From Ramazzottius varieornatus (lineage: Eukaryota > Tardigrada > Eutardigrada > Parachela > Ramazzottiidae): 64,000 nt of DNA. The DNA lies in contig BDGG01000001.1 in NCBI GenBank assembly GCA_001949185.1, positions 2,187,324 to 2,251,323 of the forward strand, read 5' to 3'. Below, piece after piece: positions 44,809 to 56,395 of this stretch; the stretch's first letter is position 1, and each line of letters starts with the position of its first letter. Under the pieces are notes generated by a model. It did not search any database and had not been told where the DNA came from. It saw only the letters and a program-made list of their open reading frames with translations. The position numbers were made by a program, and so were the translations under genes.

Positions 44809-47493
44809 TACGAGGGAGAGGTTATTGAGTTAGCCATAACGACCTGCGGTTGTTGAGTTAGCCACCGCTGCTGTATGTGGTGGCGCACAGTCAGGGCAAT
44901 AGCCAGAAAACGCGGTGGAATCAATACCGCTCTTGTAAACTGCCGTACGAGGCGCATACCGCTGTTATAAAGGCTGATAATTTCGAGAGCCGAATTAACA
45001 TTTTCTTGACCGGAATGCCCATTGCAGAACTGAAACCCGCACATCATCGTCCTATAAAAACACTTCGTTTGACACCAGATATTATCCACAGAACACTCAG
45101 GTAAGCTACTAGATAAAACAGCGGAACCTGCATGAATATTCTAGCTAGAAGCTTTAGTCGTTTTCTGTTCTTTACGGCACGTGTGCTTTTGAGTGGAGCG
45201 CTGTTTAAGACTTCACTTGGGTTCGGGTCTGGTTCCTTGTCCGACGCTTTTCGCTTCACCGAACGGCGCTTTCTACCCAGAGCTACTTTCGGAGGTTTGG
45301 GAATAGCAGCTGAAGCGTGTCGAATTCTGGCTTGGCATGCTTTCGCCCTTCGACTGGCTGCTAGAGAGGCGGTTCTTTCTCTGGCTGCTGCTCGATTCTT
45401 TTCCAGATGGGACTGGAAATTCTCCTCGTTGGTTAAACCTCCAGCGTCGAGGTTCAGATGCTCGTTCTTCTCGCGACTGACTTTGTTGGGCGCAGCAGCA
45501 AACAGCGAAGCTTGCAGCGAAAATGCTAGAACAGCACCTGTAGTTACACCTCGCTGTTTGAGCCTGATGAATTCTTTGATGTCGTCTTGATCTTTTTGGC
45601 CGGCGATGTCAAATTCAGCCATCAAAACGTCAGTCAAACGGTCAAAGCTGGACCGATAGTCTTTTGGAGCGGAGTCCGCTGTCTCATCGAGAGGGGTAGG
45701 ACAATGTCGAGTCTTCACAGTCGCACAAATAACCTCAGGATTGAAAGGAAAGAGTCCTGATTTCTGGAATCCAGAGGTAAGATTCCGCCCAGGGTTGAAT
45801 AAGCGCTTCGGCGAGCACTCTTCAGTGTGAAACCCCAGTTTGACGAGATGAGAGAGCAGATTATCCTTGGTGACCTAAATTTTACAGAACGGAACATTAG
45901 TTAGGTGGATTGCACAGAAATTCAAAGGACCAAAGTTTTACCCGTCCTCCAACAACAGCACGGCGATGCCTCAAATAATCTCTCCATGCTCTTTTAACTT
46001 GCCCAAAAGACGGAGACATCAAAAGGCTGCAGATGATTGGTTTGGCCAGCAGTTACGGCAAAGACGCGCACGATCTTTCCGGTTTCCGCCTCGAACTCCT
46101 TGATGTATTTCATCAGGGTGAAGTTGTTGATATGGGAGAAGTGTCCATCAACGAAAATCACATTCTAAAATTACAATAAGCATGACGTCATACGTCAAAA
46201 CTAATGCATTCCAGCAAGCCCAACGGACGACTGCGTAACGATGTACTGTGCAACTCATGTATTATTAGATTTCTTACATTTATTTTGGTCATTGCCGGAA
46301 ATACGACCATCTTGATATAGCTTGCGAAATGCATTTGATCCATAGTGCCGGACTCATTCTGTGCCCTCCAGACGAGATCGAACGCGACGTTTTCCGGAGA
46401 ACAGCGCGATAAAAAGAAGCTGCATTCCAGCCGCGTTGCCACAAGGTAGGATAGTCACTAATTTTTTCTCTGTTCCGTCGTACTGTGAGTAAACTTGCCT
46501 CAATCCTTTCCGTCCAACGACTCTGTCGAACATTTCGGTCGTGTTAAACGTAGGTTCGTCCCAGTTACAAACTTGATCTGGCTCGCCGAGAAATCCTCCG
46601 TCCTGAAGCTCCGTCAATTTAGCGATGTACCTGTCCGCCAGCTCGTGCGTCCACTCTCGTTCCTTTTTTCGGTTATTGGCATGGGTTATTCGTAATGATA
46701 GTTGTGGGTGGCGCGTAAAGAATCTTCGAAAGTGCTGATCGTTGAGCGCTGTGTGGATAAGACCTGAAAAAACAAAGTAAATCCATAAGAGCTGACCAAA
46801 ATTCGAATATTACCTTAAAGTTGAGATAAATCAGCTTACCAACTCGAGTATTCATCTCAATGATTTCTGCGGCAGTGTTGTCGGTTAAGCGGTATCCCAG
46901 TATCTGTACAGCTCAACAGTAAGTCTTCCAGGGCATTTTCTTCGTAGGGAGGAATTTTAGGCTGTTTTCCATGACTTCCGGTGTGTCGACCATTCAACCG
47001 ATTGTCCAGCGTCTGCCGGTTTACTCCGCACGCCTCCGCAGTGTCCCGCATTCCCCATCCCATTTCTCACCGCATGAACCGCTGCTTGCATCGTTAACTG
47101 TGCATAGACCTCTAGTGCAGTCTTCAACTTGAGAGACGCCATGTTTATTCCGACAGAGTTGATAACAAAACTGCTGTACGAAATTTGGCCGCGCAGTGAA
47201 AAAAATAATTTTTATTGTCATTGAAAACCGTGTCGCCAGCGCCTCTAGTGGCCTTAGTTTCATTTCTGGTCCAGGCTCTCTAACATGGAGTTTGACAGTT
47301 TGCCGAACTGTGGATCTTGTGCATGCATTGAGAACCTAAGCCCATCGCAAGAAGTACTATTCGACAGTCCGTCATTTTCTCTGGCGAATCATCCAAACAT
47401 GTGCTAGAATATGTCAGATAGAACGGGCGAAAACAGGTGGCTAACTCAACAACCAAAGGTTCTTATGGCTAACTCAATAACCTCTCCCTCGTA
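44809..47493. mobile_element. pogo/Tc1-like DNA transposon with TA duplication
   Basis: The element spans 44811-47491 (2681 bp) and is flanked by TA on both sides (44809-44810, 47492-47493). Inverted ends of about 55 bp begin CGAGGGAGAGGTTATTGAGT. Each end holds two direct sub-repeats, GTTATTGAGTTAGCCA and GTTGTTGAGTTAGCCA, which are likely transposase binding sites. It encodes one minus-strand transposase. A TA duplication and a psq-type helix-turn-helix with DDE_1 catalytic domain place it in the pogo/Tigger group of Tc1/mariner. Confidence 0.85.
45044..47142 (-). pseudogene. pogo-like transposase (psq HTH + DDE_1), probably frameshifted
   Basis: From the ATG at 47142 the protein starts MASLKLKTALEVYAQL. 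A psq helix-turn-helix follows in another frame (GMRDTAEACGVNRQTLDNRL), then the DDE_1 domain: CNWDEPTFN (first Asp), VIFVDGHFSH (second Asp) and HLQPFDVSVFW (third Asp). SGFQKSGLFPFNPEVI and a Lys/Arg-rich tail end near 45044. All three catalytic Asp residues remain. Frame changes near 47060 (before the HTH) and near 46410 (after LFSGKR) look like indels, although short introns cannot be fully excluded. A long antisense frame at 45132-45590 is a shadow. Confidence 0.7.
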
Positions 47494-47719
47494 CAGTGAG
47501 TTTGTGCACGGCAAAGTACTGCAGCTCGTCAGTGGGCTCAAGTAATGTTGTCCTCAATCAAGCGAAGACTTTAATGTCACTACAAGCAACACAAATTACA
47601 CAGCAGTTTTGATTGCCAATCCAATCTTTCGTCCGAGTTATCCAAAATCGTGTGTTCTTCTCGATCTTCGAAAAGAACTGGTGCTGTTGTTTTCTGTACT
47701 TTCGGGATCTGCAAGGAGA

Positions 47720-48836
47720 ATGGGTGACGGTGAACGATACAGTTTCTCGCTGACGACGTTCAGTCCGTCGGGGAAGCTAGCCCAGATTGAATATGCCTTG
47801 GCTGCTGTGGCAGCCGGAGCTCCGACCATTGGAGTTCGAGGTAACTGTCTCCTTCTTCCATTATACTTGTGTGGTGCTGTACCAGAGTGGCTGGAAATTG
47901 TCTCTTTGATAGCTGCTGATGGAGTGGTGTTGGCCACGGAGAAGAAGCAAAAGAATCAGTTGTTTGAAGAGGATACCATCGTCAAAGTCGAATCCGTCAG
48001 CAAGAACATCGGAATGGTGTACAGTGGAATGGGCCCAGATTTCAGGTAAGAGTCACACCCCTCCTGTCCATGTCCGCTGCAGAGAGCACAGGGAATTTAT
48101 TGTAGGTTGTTGGTCAAGAGAGCCAGGAAGATCGCTCAGGAATATAAGATGATGTATCAAGAGAACATACCGTGTATCCAGCTTGTTCAGCGCGTTGCTG
48201 CCGTCATGCAAGAATTCACACAGTCTGGGTAACTGTTTTTGGGATCTCTCATGTTTTTTTTCTCACCAGATCATTGAAAAAAGAGTGGCTGTGGTTTGTA
48301 GTGGTGTGAGACCTTTCGGAGTTTCGCTGTTGATCGCTTCGTGGGACAACAAGCGTCCTTATCTGTTTCAAGTCGATCCATCCGGCTCCTACTTCGCGTG
48401 GAAAGCTTCGGCTATGGGAAAGAACTACGTGAACGCGAAAACCTTCTTGGAAAAACGGTATGAGATATCGGAACATGGTTTTTCCTACAGTACGAAATAT
48501 GAATGAGACCTCGGCGAACAAACCCGACAAGAATGATTTCCCAAGTGGCGCATCTGTTCAGTGTCATTGGCTGAAAGCTTGCGCCACTTGGACAACGATC
48601 TGGTCGTTCGCTTGCTGTAGGTTCCAGATTATGGAAATTACGGTGAGATTTTTTTCAGGTTTTCTGACGATATGGTTATCGAGGATGCCGTCCATACCGC
48701 TCTTTTGACTTTGAAAGAGAGTTTCGACGGCCAGATGAATGAGACAAATATCGAGGTTGGAATCGCCACTGCCAAAGATGGTTTCCGCCTTTTGTCTCTT
48801 CCCGAACTGAAAGACTATCTCAAATCTATCACCTGA
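47720..48836 (+). CDS. PSMA2: proteasome subunit alpha type-2
   Basis: Five exons (47720-47840, 47913-48045, 48106-48228, 48302-48457, 48659-48836) give 236 residues (human has 234). It is one of seven alpha subunits forming the outer rings and gate of the 20S proteasome. The alpha N-terminal signature is intact ([20 protein letters not shown]). Subunit-specific blocks [64 protein letters not shown] and [11 protein letters not shown] follow. It looks intact. The fourth intron (48458-48658) contains a palindromic mini-element. Confidence 0.97.
48536..48595. repeat. palindromic mini-element, copy 5 (PSMA2 intron)
   Basis: The left arm TTTCCCAAGTGGCGCA (48537-48552) and right arm TGCGCCACTTGG (48580-48591) flank the core CAGTGTCATTGGCTGAAA. 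It is inside the 201-bp intron 48458-48658. Arms and core are the best preserved of the family. Confidence 0.9.
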
Positions 48837-50013
48837 ATATAAATTTTTCATCTCTGCTTCCTTGTGCATCGAGGTATCAGATTTTGGTAAACAGGCACTC
48901 GGCACACTATCATTTACGATCAAATATACAGTAGCTTTCATCCAAGTTTTTCTATGCATTCAGTTAAATTGAAGTAACGTTACTCACACAATTTATCTGT
49001 AATTATCAGACTTGCTGGAAAGTATGTCCCGATGTCCAACGAAGCAGGAAAGCATCATTCGTTGTGTTCGTCATTCGTGTGGAAAGTGGTAGCGGAAGTA
49101 TCCGTAAGCCGGTATACATGCTCAGGTTTCCCGTCAGCCCTCAGCACCCAGTTTGGTCCTATCTTCCGTAACCTCAACGTGAACCTGGCAGCTAGACTGT
49201 ATAAAGACTTGAAGAACGATGGCCAAGGGAACTTTCGAGAGAATACCGAATCGTGGTATCGAACGCGACGAGATAATTTGGACGTATGCAAAACTGGAGC
49301 CAGATATAATCCCCTAATCCACTGTTCGCGCCGTATCTTATTAACTCATCACTCAATCATTAAGACTGTTGGCTGGACATATTCTCCTCTGCTGGCGAAT
49401 TATGTTCCAGAATCTGCAGCAGAGCTGGCAGAAATGCAGTAGAGGATTGCCGACCTTTTCTTGGCCTGCGAGTTGAAGTACTGGCTTCCACACTTTATGG
49501 CGTTCGGTGGATAAGGTAGGTATTCTCTCCATCACATTGAATTATAATGTGATCGTTGCTGTCACGCGCAACAAAGCATTTAGCAGACGAAATAAATCTT
49601 ACGCTGATGTTGGCTCAGCTCGATGTTTCCACACGTGTAACCTGTTTGTTTATTCAAGAGTATTTCTCGCAACAATCGATTGGCATGTTCTCAATGGTTT
49701 CGAGGTACTCCATGGTCGATGGACAATGCTGGAAGCTGGACAAGCAGGCGGTTGTCTCATTATGTATCGTCTTCTTTCGCAGTTGTACTTCAACTTTCCA
49801 CAGTCCAGAATGCTCTCATTGCGCAGATAAAGAGTACGATGGCTGTCAGGTGGATGCAACCCGGAAGGACCCGTATAACGGTTCACACATAAGGGTACGT
49901 GTCACTTCCCCACCAGCGCTATTAATACAAGACTAACAAGACTCTGGCTTGAAGGAAGAAGAATCGTCTCTCAAAGTTGATCAGTCACAGCTCGATCTGT
50001 TGTTTTGCACACG
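48837..50013. other. intergenic; unrecognised ORF 49032-49442
   Basis: An ATG frame of 136 codons (49032-49442) has no recognised motif and no splice support. From 49.5 to 50.0 kb other short frames occur. An acceptor (GATCAGTCACAG, ending near 49990) just before the antiporter start suggests that its 5'UTR exon or exons lie here. Confidence 0.35.
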
Positions 50014-52311
50014 ATGAAAGAACATCCGGGAATCAAAAAGATAGGCAGCAAGGTTCTCTTGGAAGATAATCCCCTTCCGGTCAATCCGTCGTTTTCTCGA
50101 CGACTATGGTATCACTTCCTGTGTCCGCCACATTCCTACTTAGCCTATCTTCTTACAAGAGGAATGGTTTGCCTGTTGATTTGGCTAACCGCCTTTGCCG
50201 TATTCAAGCAGGATGCACTTCCGGGTGGGAATGTTTTTGCTCTGTTCGTCTTGGTCGTCAGCGCCATGTTGGGTGGGTTCCTCGTCAGCCTAGTGAAACT
50301 GCCCCCGCTACTTGGAATGCTTATAATGGTGAGTTGCGCATGTTTTTCGTATCCAGGAACAACGAACTCCTGTGCGGAGTCCAAAATCAGTTTAGATCAT
50401 TTTGATGGAATGCAAACGACACCAACGTAGTTTTCACCGGAACTCATCTATGCTTATGTACGTATTTTGCATGACAAATTTCTTTTGGCCTTTTCAGGGA
50501 TGTCTTCTGCGGAACGTACCTCACATCGACTTCGCCAAAGACATCGATCAAAGATGGTCTTCTCTACTTCGCAACGTAGCCTTGACCATCATCTTGACCA
50601 GAGCTGGGCTTGGCCTTGACTCCAGGGCTCTCAAGAGGCTGAGCAAGTCAGTGCTGCTTTTGGCTTTCCTTCCTTGCTTGGCTGAAGCGGGATCCGTGGG
50701 AATCGCTGCGTACCTAATCCTGCAGTTCCCCTGGATATGGGGTTTCCTGCTGGGCTTTGTCCAGGCCGCGGTCAGCCCCGCAGTAGTGGTACCGTTTATG
50801 CTGAAATTGCAGGCGGATAAGCTTGGGACGAAAAAAGGCATTCCGACTCTTCTGATGGCCGCTTCGAGCTTGGACGATGTCCTCGCCATCAGCGGGTTCA
50901 GCGTCCTTCTCAGCACCATCTTTTCCCGAATCGGTATGTGTTTTTCCATACCACCAGACAACAAATCACTCCGGGTGTTTCTCATTTCCAGATACGGCTC
51001 TGTGGTTCCAGATAATACAAGGTCCTCTGGAGATCGTAGTTGGACTAGCTTATGGGACTTTCATCGGCGTTGTTTTCTGGTATCTTCCGCATCGAGAGCA
51101 TGTAAGTGCCATACCGAGTACTTCATAAACTGCATGACTATCGATTCCAAGATCAAAATGAGGCTATGTCCTTGCAGGACGATGTGGCGCTGTTCCGTTT
51201 CCTGTTTCTTTTTCTCGGAGGCCTCGCCGTTATCGTTGGCTCGAAAGCACTCGGATTTTCCGGCGCAGGAGCCCTAGGCTGCCTCACTTCTGCTTTCGTA
51301 GCTGGCCATAAATGGCGAACTCCTGGCTGGGATGTCGAAAGGGTTGGTAACTAACTCCTCTTGTTTATGGCTGTTCATCATTCATTGAAAGATTTTCAGG
51401 TGAAAGCATCCACAGTGTTTTTGTACCTGTGGACAGTATTCCAGCCAGCCCTATTTGGCCTGATTGGTGCCGAAGTTATCTTCCAGCGGATCAAAGCGGA
51501 AACAGTTGGGCTGACCATTGCAGTATTAGTTATCGGTCTTGTGGTTCGGATGGCATTTACGATGGTAGCTGTAACGGGCTCAGGCCTCAACTGGAAGGAG
51601 AAACTGTTCACAGCTATAGCTTGGGTCCCGAAAGCCACGGTTAGTCCATAAATCTGTCTAACTTTGGCGATCCCGGAAGTTAACTCTTGTCGATTTCAGG
51701 TACAAGCGGCGTTGGGTTCGGTGGCACTAGACATCGCTCGTGAGACTAACGCGTTACCGGAAGTGATCGACTTAGGCGAGAAGGTAAATCTTTCCAAGTA
51801 CAGTGTACGACAAAATAAGCTATCAAAAATGGGCGGAGCGTCTCAAATACGGACGAGGAATCAAAATCAGTGTTAAGCCAATGCGCAAATTTGATTCGCT
51901 ATATCCAGCTGGTTCCCTTGACACCGCTTTTTGGAAGCTCATTTTGTCGTACACTGTACTTTTGTCATTGTTGTTCTGTTGTGCGATTGTTTTGCTTCCT
52001 CGCAGGTTGTCACTATTGCGGTGCTGTTGATTGTGATAACAGCACCATTGGGAGCCATCACAATCACGTTCTCGTCGACAAGACTACTGGAAGCCGAAGA
52101 TCACCCCACGGTAGGGCGGGACGCGGAAGGAGACTTCGAAGACAACTCGCTGCGCGAAAGCGGAGAATTTGACGGTGACGATATTAGCGTCATCCGAACT
52201 GCAAATCAGATCTTGAATTCCAGAGATTTTAATGGCGCATTCTCGCCCAACGTGGAACGGATGAAAATGATAGATGAACCTGGCTCCGATATTTTTCTTC
52301 CTCGGAAATAA
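50014..52311 (+). CDS. SLC9B2: NHA-type sodium/hydrogen antiporter (SLC9B family)
   Basis: Seven exons (50014-50328, 50498-50933, 50992-51101, 51178-51342, 51400-51639, 51700-51783, 52006-52311) give 551 residues (human SLC9B2 has 537). It is a CPA2 cation/proton antiporter with about 12 membrane helices. Motifs: LPGGNVFALF, GCLLRNVPHIDF, LTIILTRAGLGLDSRAL, GAVSPAVVVP-like QAAVSPAVVVPFML, SSLDDVLAISGF (the paired Asp of the ion site, about residue 231), FQPALFGLIGAEV and AWVPKATVQAALGSVALD. The order and residues match NHA2 closely. The C-terminus is acidic and cytosolic. Assignment to NHA2 rather than NHA1 is tentative in a non-vertebrate. An upstream 5'UTR exon is likely. Confidence 0.93.
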
Positions 52312-52636
52312 TTACCTTAATTGAGTTTTGAATTCTTCTGCGAATTCTCAGTGTTTACGCCCCATGCGACGGATATGACATGATATATTACGTAGACTTG
52401 CTTAGACGGCTATATTACTTACTATATTACCTTACAATATTCGCAATCGCAACTTGTCAGACTCTCCACTTATCACTTCTGTTAATTCGGTTGATCCTTC
52501 GACTTCTCAGAGGGTATCGATATTTCACCAGTTCTAGAAGTGGGTTCTCTGTCGGGAGGGGGATAAATAACCTCCTGTTTGTCTTCCTGAGAGTGAGGAC
52601 TAGGACCCAAATCCGCAGCTTGAACATCCAGCCACA
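52312..52636. other. short intergenic stretch
   Basis: 325 bp between the antiporter stop and the RCC1L start; AT-rich with a TATTACTTACTATATTACC run. Nothing else was seen. Confidence 0.35.
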
Positions 52637-54127
52637 ATGATACCTCAGCGCGTCGTTTCATCCTGCCGTCGATGTATTCATACGAAGATCGGTAACCGAC
52701 CTCGCACCTACGATCCTCGGTTCGAGGAGATGGAGGAAAGAGTATTTCGGACTACGAAGACGGAACCAAAGCTCCGCACGTACGTCTGGGGGAACGCGAG
52801 GACAGGAGCCCTGGCTATACCCGAGGACAACATTCGTTCGAGGAATAAGGATTCCCCTTACATGAAAAGGTCCCCTGTCCGACTTCCTTTCTGCGAGCTG
52901 ACGGATACCAGATTCAAGCAAACCAGCTGTGGCTACGGTTTCACTCTATTCCTTGCCGACAAGCCCGATGAGCAGCTGAACCAGCTGTTCGGAGCAGGAG
53001 CGAACACTGATGGACAAATCGGTCACCATAAGCATCCAGACAAGCCAAAAGTCGCCGCTGAATATATCAACAGACCGTTACCCATTTCCCTACCTTTTCG
53101 AAACAGGCATTCGAGAGTTCTGGAGGTCGCAGCGGGAAGAGCGCATAGTATATTCCTGACGGAAGAAGGATGCTTCTCTATGGGCAATAATGCTTACGGT
53201 AAGCTCAATCAACAATCAGATCATTTATCAGGGCCGTGCCCGGTGTGTACCACAAGGCCGTGCTGGTTACGTCACCGCGGCGCTCTGCTTTCTCTGGGTC
53301 TTTCTTTAATTTACCTTCGCTCGCAGTGTTGAACGTTCACAGGACAATGTGGAAGGGAAATCAACAGAGATGAAGAATCTTCTCACCGCGTATCGGCAGT
53401 GACCAAAGTCTCCGGGCTGCCAAAGGATGTGAAGTCGGTTCGATGCGGGCAAGATAACAGCTTCTTCCTGACAACAGAAGGCAAGGTATACAGTTTAGGC
53501 TGGGGCGCCGATGGCCAAACAGGTCTCGGTCACCACGACATGGTTTTCACTCCACAGCTTGTCGGCGGAGACATTGCCAGTGAAAAGATCGTCGATCTCT
53601 CCTGTGCAGCCGACTGCGTCTTGGCTCTTTCAGACAAAGGTGAGGTCTTTGGATGGGGTAACTCGGAGTATCGCCAGCTGGCTATAATAACAGACCATCC
53701 ACAAATCAGTGTTCCCGTGCACCTTCCCTTCAAACTCGGAACGATAAGGAGCGTTTCTTCCGGTGGGACTGTCTGTGGGTTGGTGAACGAGAGCGGTGAA
53801 GTGTACGTGTGGGGATTCGGGTTGCTGGGAAAGGGACCGGAGCTCACGGATGCGGATAGACCTTCTCTTCTACCGAATAGCCTGTTTGCGGCTAAAGAGT
53901 TTGGTGAGCAGAACCCTGTTAAGACTATTCACTGTAGTTTAGTACATTCGGCTGTTGTAACTGAACGTGGTGATCTGTTCATGTGGGGCTCGAATGATTC
54001 GGGCCAGATTGGGCTTGGCCATCAGAAGACCCAGTATTTCCCTTTGAGAGTTCCCATACCGTCTTCCGTGAGACAGCTAAGTCTGGGAGTAGATCATAAT
54101 GCTGCTATTTGCAAAGCTCTTATTTAG
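52637..54127 (+). CDS. RCC1L: RCC1-like protein, mitochondrial (RCC1L/WBSCR16 type)
   Basis: Two exons (52637-53198, 53343-54127) give 448 residues (human RCC1L has 464). The protein is a seven-bladed RCC1 beta-propeller of the mitochondrial matrix that acts in mitoribosome assembly and as a guanine-nucleotide exchange factor for OPA1. The basic N-terminus (MIPQRVVSSCRRCIHTKIG) suits a presequence. Blades are seen as TYVWGNARTGAL, TSCGYGFTLFLA, FGAGANTDGQIG, AAGRAHSIFLTEEG, SMGNNAYGQCGR, GQDNSFFLTTEGKVY, GWGADGQTGLGHH, GWGNSEYRQLA, WGFGLLGKGPE and GSNDSGQIGLG. The order follows vertebrate RCC1L, including the unusual GWGNSEYxQLA and GxLGKGP blocks. Confidence 0.92.
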
Positions 54128-54358
54128 AGCTTCTTTTTGTTTAATCAAATACGTGACCTATACAACAAAGAATACTCCGGGAACGGATGACAACGACAAT
54201 AAAATGGACGGAAATGAGCAAAATCAGTCAGATAAAATCTGTGACATAACAAGTCGTGTTTTCAATGAGCTTTCGTAGATACTTCTAAAAATACTGCCCC
54301 AAATATTTTGTTCCCTGTTTATGAAATCGACGGAAGTTTAATTACATCGTTCTTCATT

Positions 54359-56395
54359 TCAGCAGTAATTACTGTTGTGGGTCATTTCGAACTCTTGCTT
54401 TGCTTCTGCCCGAAGCTGGGGGTTTTGTATGAGGTCGATACAAGTCATAGCCATCGCTTTGGCTGCTCGAAGGATGTAATACTGTGCTCCTGGTGAACCA
54501 GCGAGGGTTTGAAAGTCTCTTGTGTGGATCAGAGTCTTCTGTCCGATGTACACTTTAGGATGTATGGTCGGTAGCTCGACCGAAACGTTACCGATATCCG
54601 AGGACCCAATGAGGCCTGGGTCTTTTCCATATATTACACCTGGAAAGCATAACTGAAACGGATGAGGCAACTTCCGGTGAAAACTTTCACGTAACGGCGC
54701 AAGAGGCGCACTTTATCACACACCTGCATACCCTCCCACGGCATAAATGCGGGATTCGAGGTATGCAGGTACATGAATGACTAACTTATGCCTTACCGTC
54801 TTGCATAGAATATTTTCCAAAAATATTGGCCATCGCTCTGTTTGTGTCCAGTGGTAAAAATACTCTGGTCATCCATTCTACTTCCACTCGGCAACCTGCA
54901 AATAAGATTATTCTTCATAGCGCAAAAACAAACTATCGAGAACCCCAAACGTCAAAACAACCTGTTGATTTTGCTGCGGCTTCGAAGCAAGCATTCAACT
55001 GTTGCTTCATGATGGGCAAGTCTCGCATTTTCGGACACCTCACGTAATACTGCGACAGAGTGTATTCCGGTACGACGTCCGCGCAAGTACCTCCGTTGAT
55101 GAGGATACCGTGGACCCTCCACTCGGGCATCATGTGCTGTCTTGCTTGGCTGACATTACTGTAGGCGGCAACGGCAGCATCCAGCGCGCTGATGCCTTCT
55201 AATGGTCCGACTGTTGGATGCGAAGCTTTTCCGTGGAAGCGAACAAAACACTAGGATGAAACGCAAGGTAGAGATAATGACAAGAACCAGTACCTGCAGT
55301 TTCTCTGTGGAGTTATACAGTTTCAGGAAGCCTGGCGAAGAACCATGCCTAACCATCACAGACCTGCATATAGGGGCGCCGTACGCATTATGTTGGGACG
55401 CCGGTATGCAGGTGAGTGCAACACAGTTAGCACATTGTTTGCGACCTGCTTGTATCGAAGTTAAAACATCCTTGGAGACCCATCTTACTCTTTCCAAGCC
55501 GAGCGTGACGGTGTACAGGACGTCGTCCGAATGCGGATGGATCATCATGGCGAAGTCGATATCTTTAAAGGCACCGGCATTGATTAGGTCAATTTTCCCA
55601 CCACCACCTTCCTCAGCGGGGGTTCCTACGGGCAACAGAAAATCAGTTAATCATCAAAAAAAGACCCCGAAAACCTCACGGACATACCTAAAACCACCAC
55701 CTGCAAAAGAGAAACGAGTGAAAGCGCCGAGGGCTAAGCTGGTACGCAATCAGCCGGCAAGCAGGGAAGTTCTATCCAGACTGATTACCTTGCCAGCCGG
55801 AAATGACGAGTCGTTAAAAGCTGCCATGCTCAGAGCTTTCATCGCTGCACAAGCGGCTGCTACTCCGGCCTCTGAAGTGAGAACTAAAAGTTAGCTCAAA
55901 CTATTTCGAGGCAGATTCGATTTCGAACGAGGGGAAGAAACCAAAAACCAAGTATTAATACCACAAACATAGGGTAAGATCAACATACCGGCTATCAGAT
56001 TGTGCCTGGCGAAATGGATATGCAATAGAAACGTAACGTGAAAGCGGGTTACGGGATGGAACGGGATGTGAAAACTTCAAAAGGAGAAAGGAATTTTACC
56101 CGCAAGCATGTCCAATTTCCGGTAAGGCATCATATTCGCACAGCAGTGCTACCGTAAGAACTCTCTCCGTCTCCGAAGACGCTCTTCCAAATGAAAACTC
56201 AGCTCGGAATGCTGTAGGGACCTTGCAGTAGCCTCGTTCGACAGTAAAACCGCGTTCCTCCAGGAAATCGGTGATTACCTGATGAGCGAAATGCTCTTCG
56301 TACATCAGTTCCGGTCGCTCCCACAGCTGCCTGCTTATGCTGTCGAAGGCTTCGCTGTTGGCTTGCAGGTACTCGTCCACGATCTTTGTCAGCAT
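54359..56395 (-). CDS. PM20D2: M20-family dipeptidase (PM20D2-like), copy A
   Basis: Eight exons, listed in transcription order: 56100-56395, 55989-56005, 55789-55871, 55688-55700, 55489-55625, 54962-55250, 54797-54895, 54359-54639. They give 404 residues (human PM20D2 has 436). The family hydrolyses dipeptides with basic C-terminal residues and repairs side products of carnosine synthesis. Metal-site motifs are kept: [19 protein letters not shown] (Asp and His), [11 protein letters not shown] (Glu pair) and FAMMIHPHS. The dimerisation-domain motif is [15 protein letters not shown], followed by ALDAAVAAY and [11 protein letters not shown]. Exons 2 (17 nt) and 4 (13 nt) are micro-exons. The sequence GSSDIGNVS near the C-terminus matches GSTDFGNVS of the human protein. 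It is the most diverged of the three tandem copies but looks intact. It is convergent with RCC1L. Confidence 0.9.
54722..54770. repeat. small palindrome, second family (copy A intron)
   Basis: Inverted ends ACCTGCATACC and GGTATGCAGGT enclose CGGCATAAATGCGGGA; 49 bp in total, in intron 54640-54796. Confidence 0.6.
55362..55413. repeat. small palindrome, second family (copy A intron)
   Basis: Inverted ends ACCTGCATATAGG and CCGGTATGCAGGT enclose CGTACGCATTATGTTGG, which resembles the reverse complement of the core at 54722-54770; 52 bp, in intron 55251-55488. Confidence 0.6.

Noticed and set aside
45132-45590. Plus-strand ORF of 152 codons
   Set aside because: Antisense shadow of the Lys/Arg-rich C-terminal part of the pogo-like transposase.
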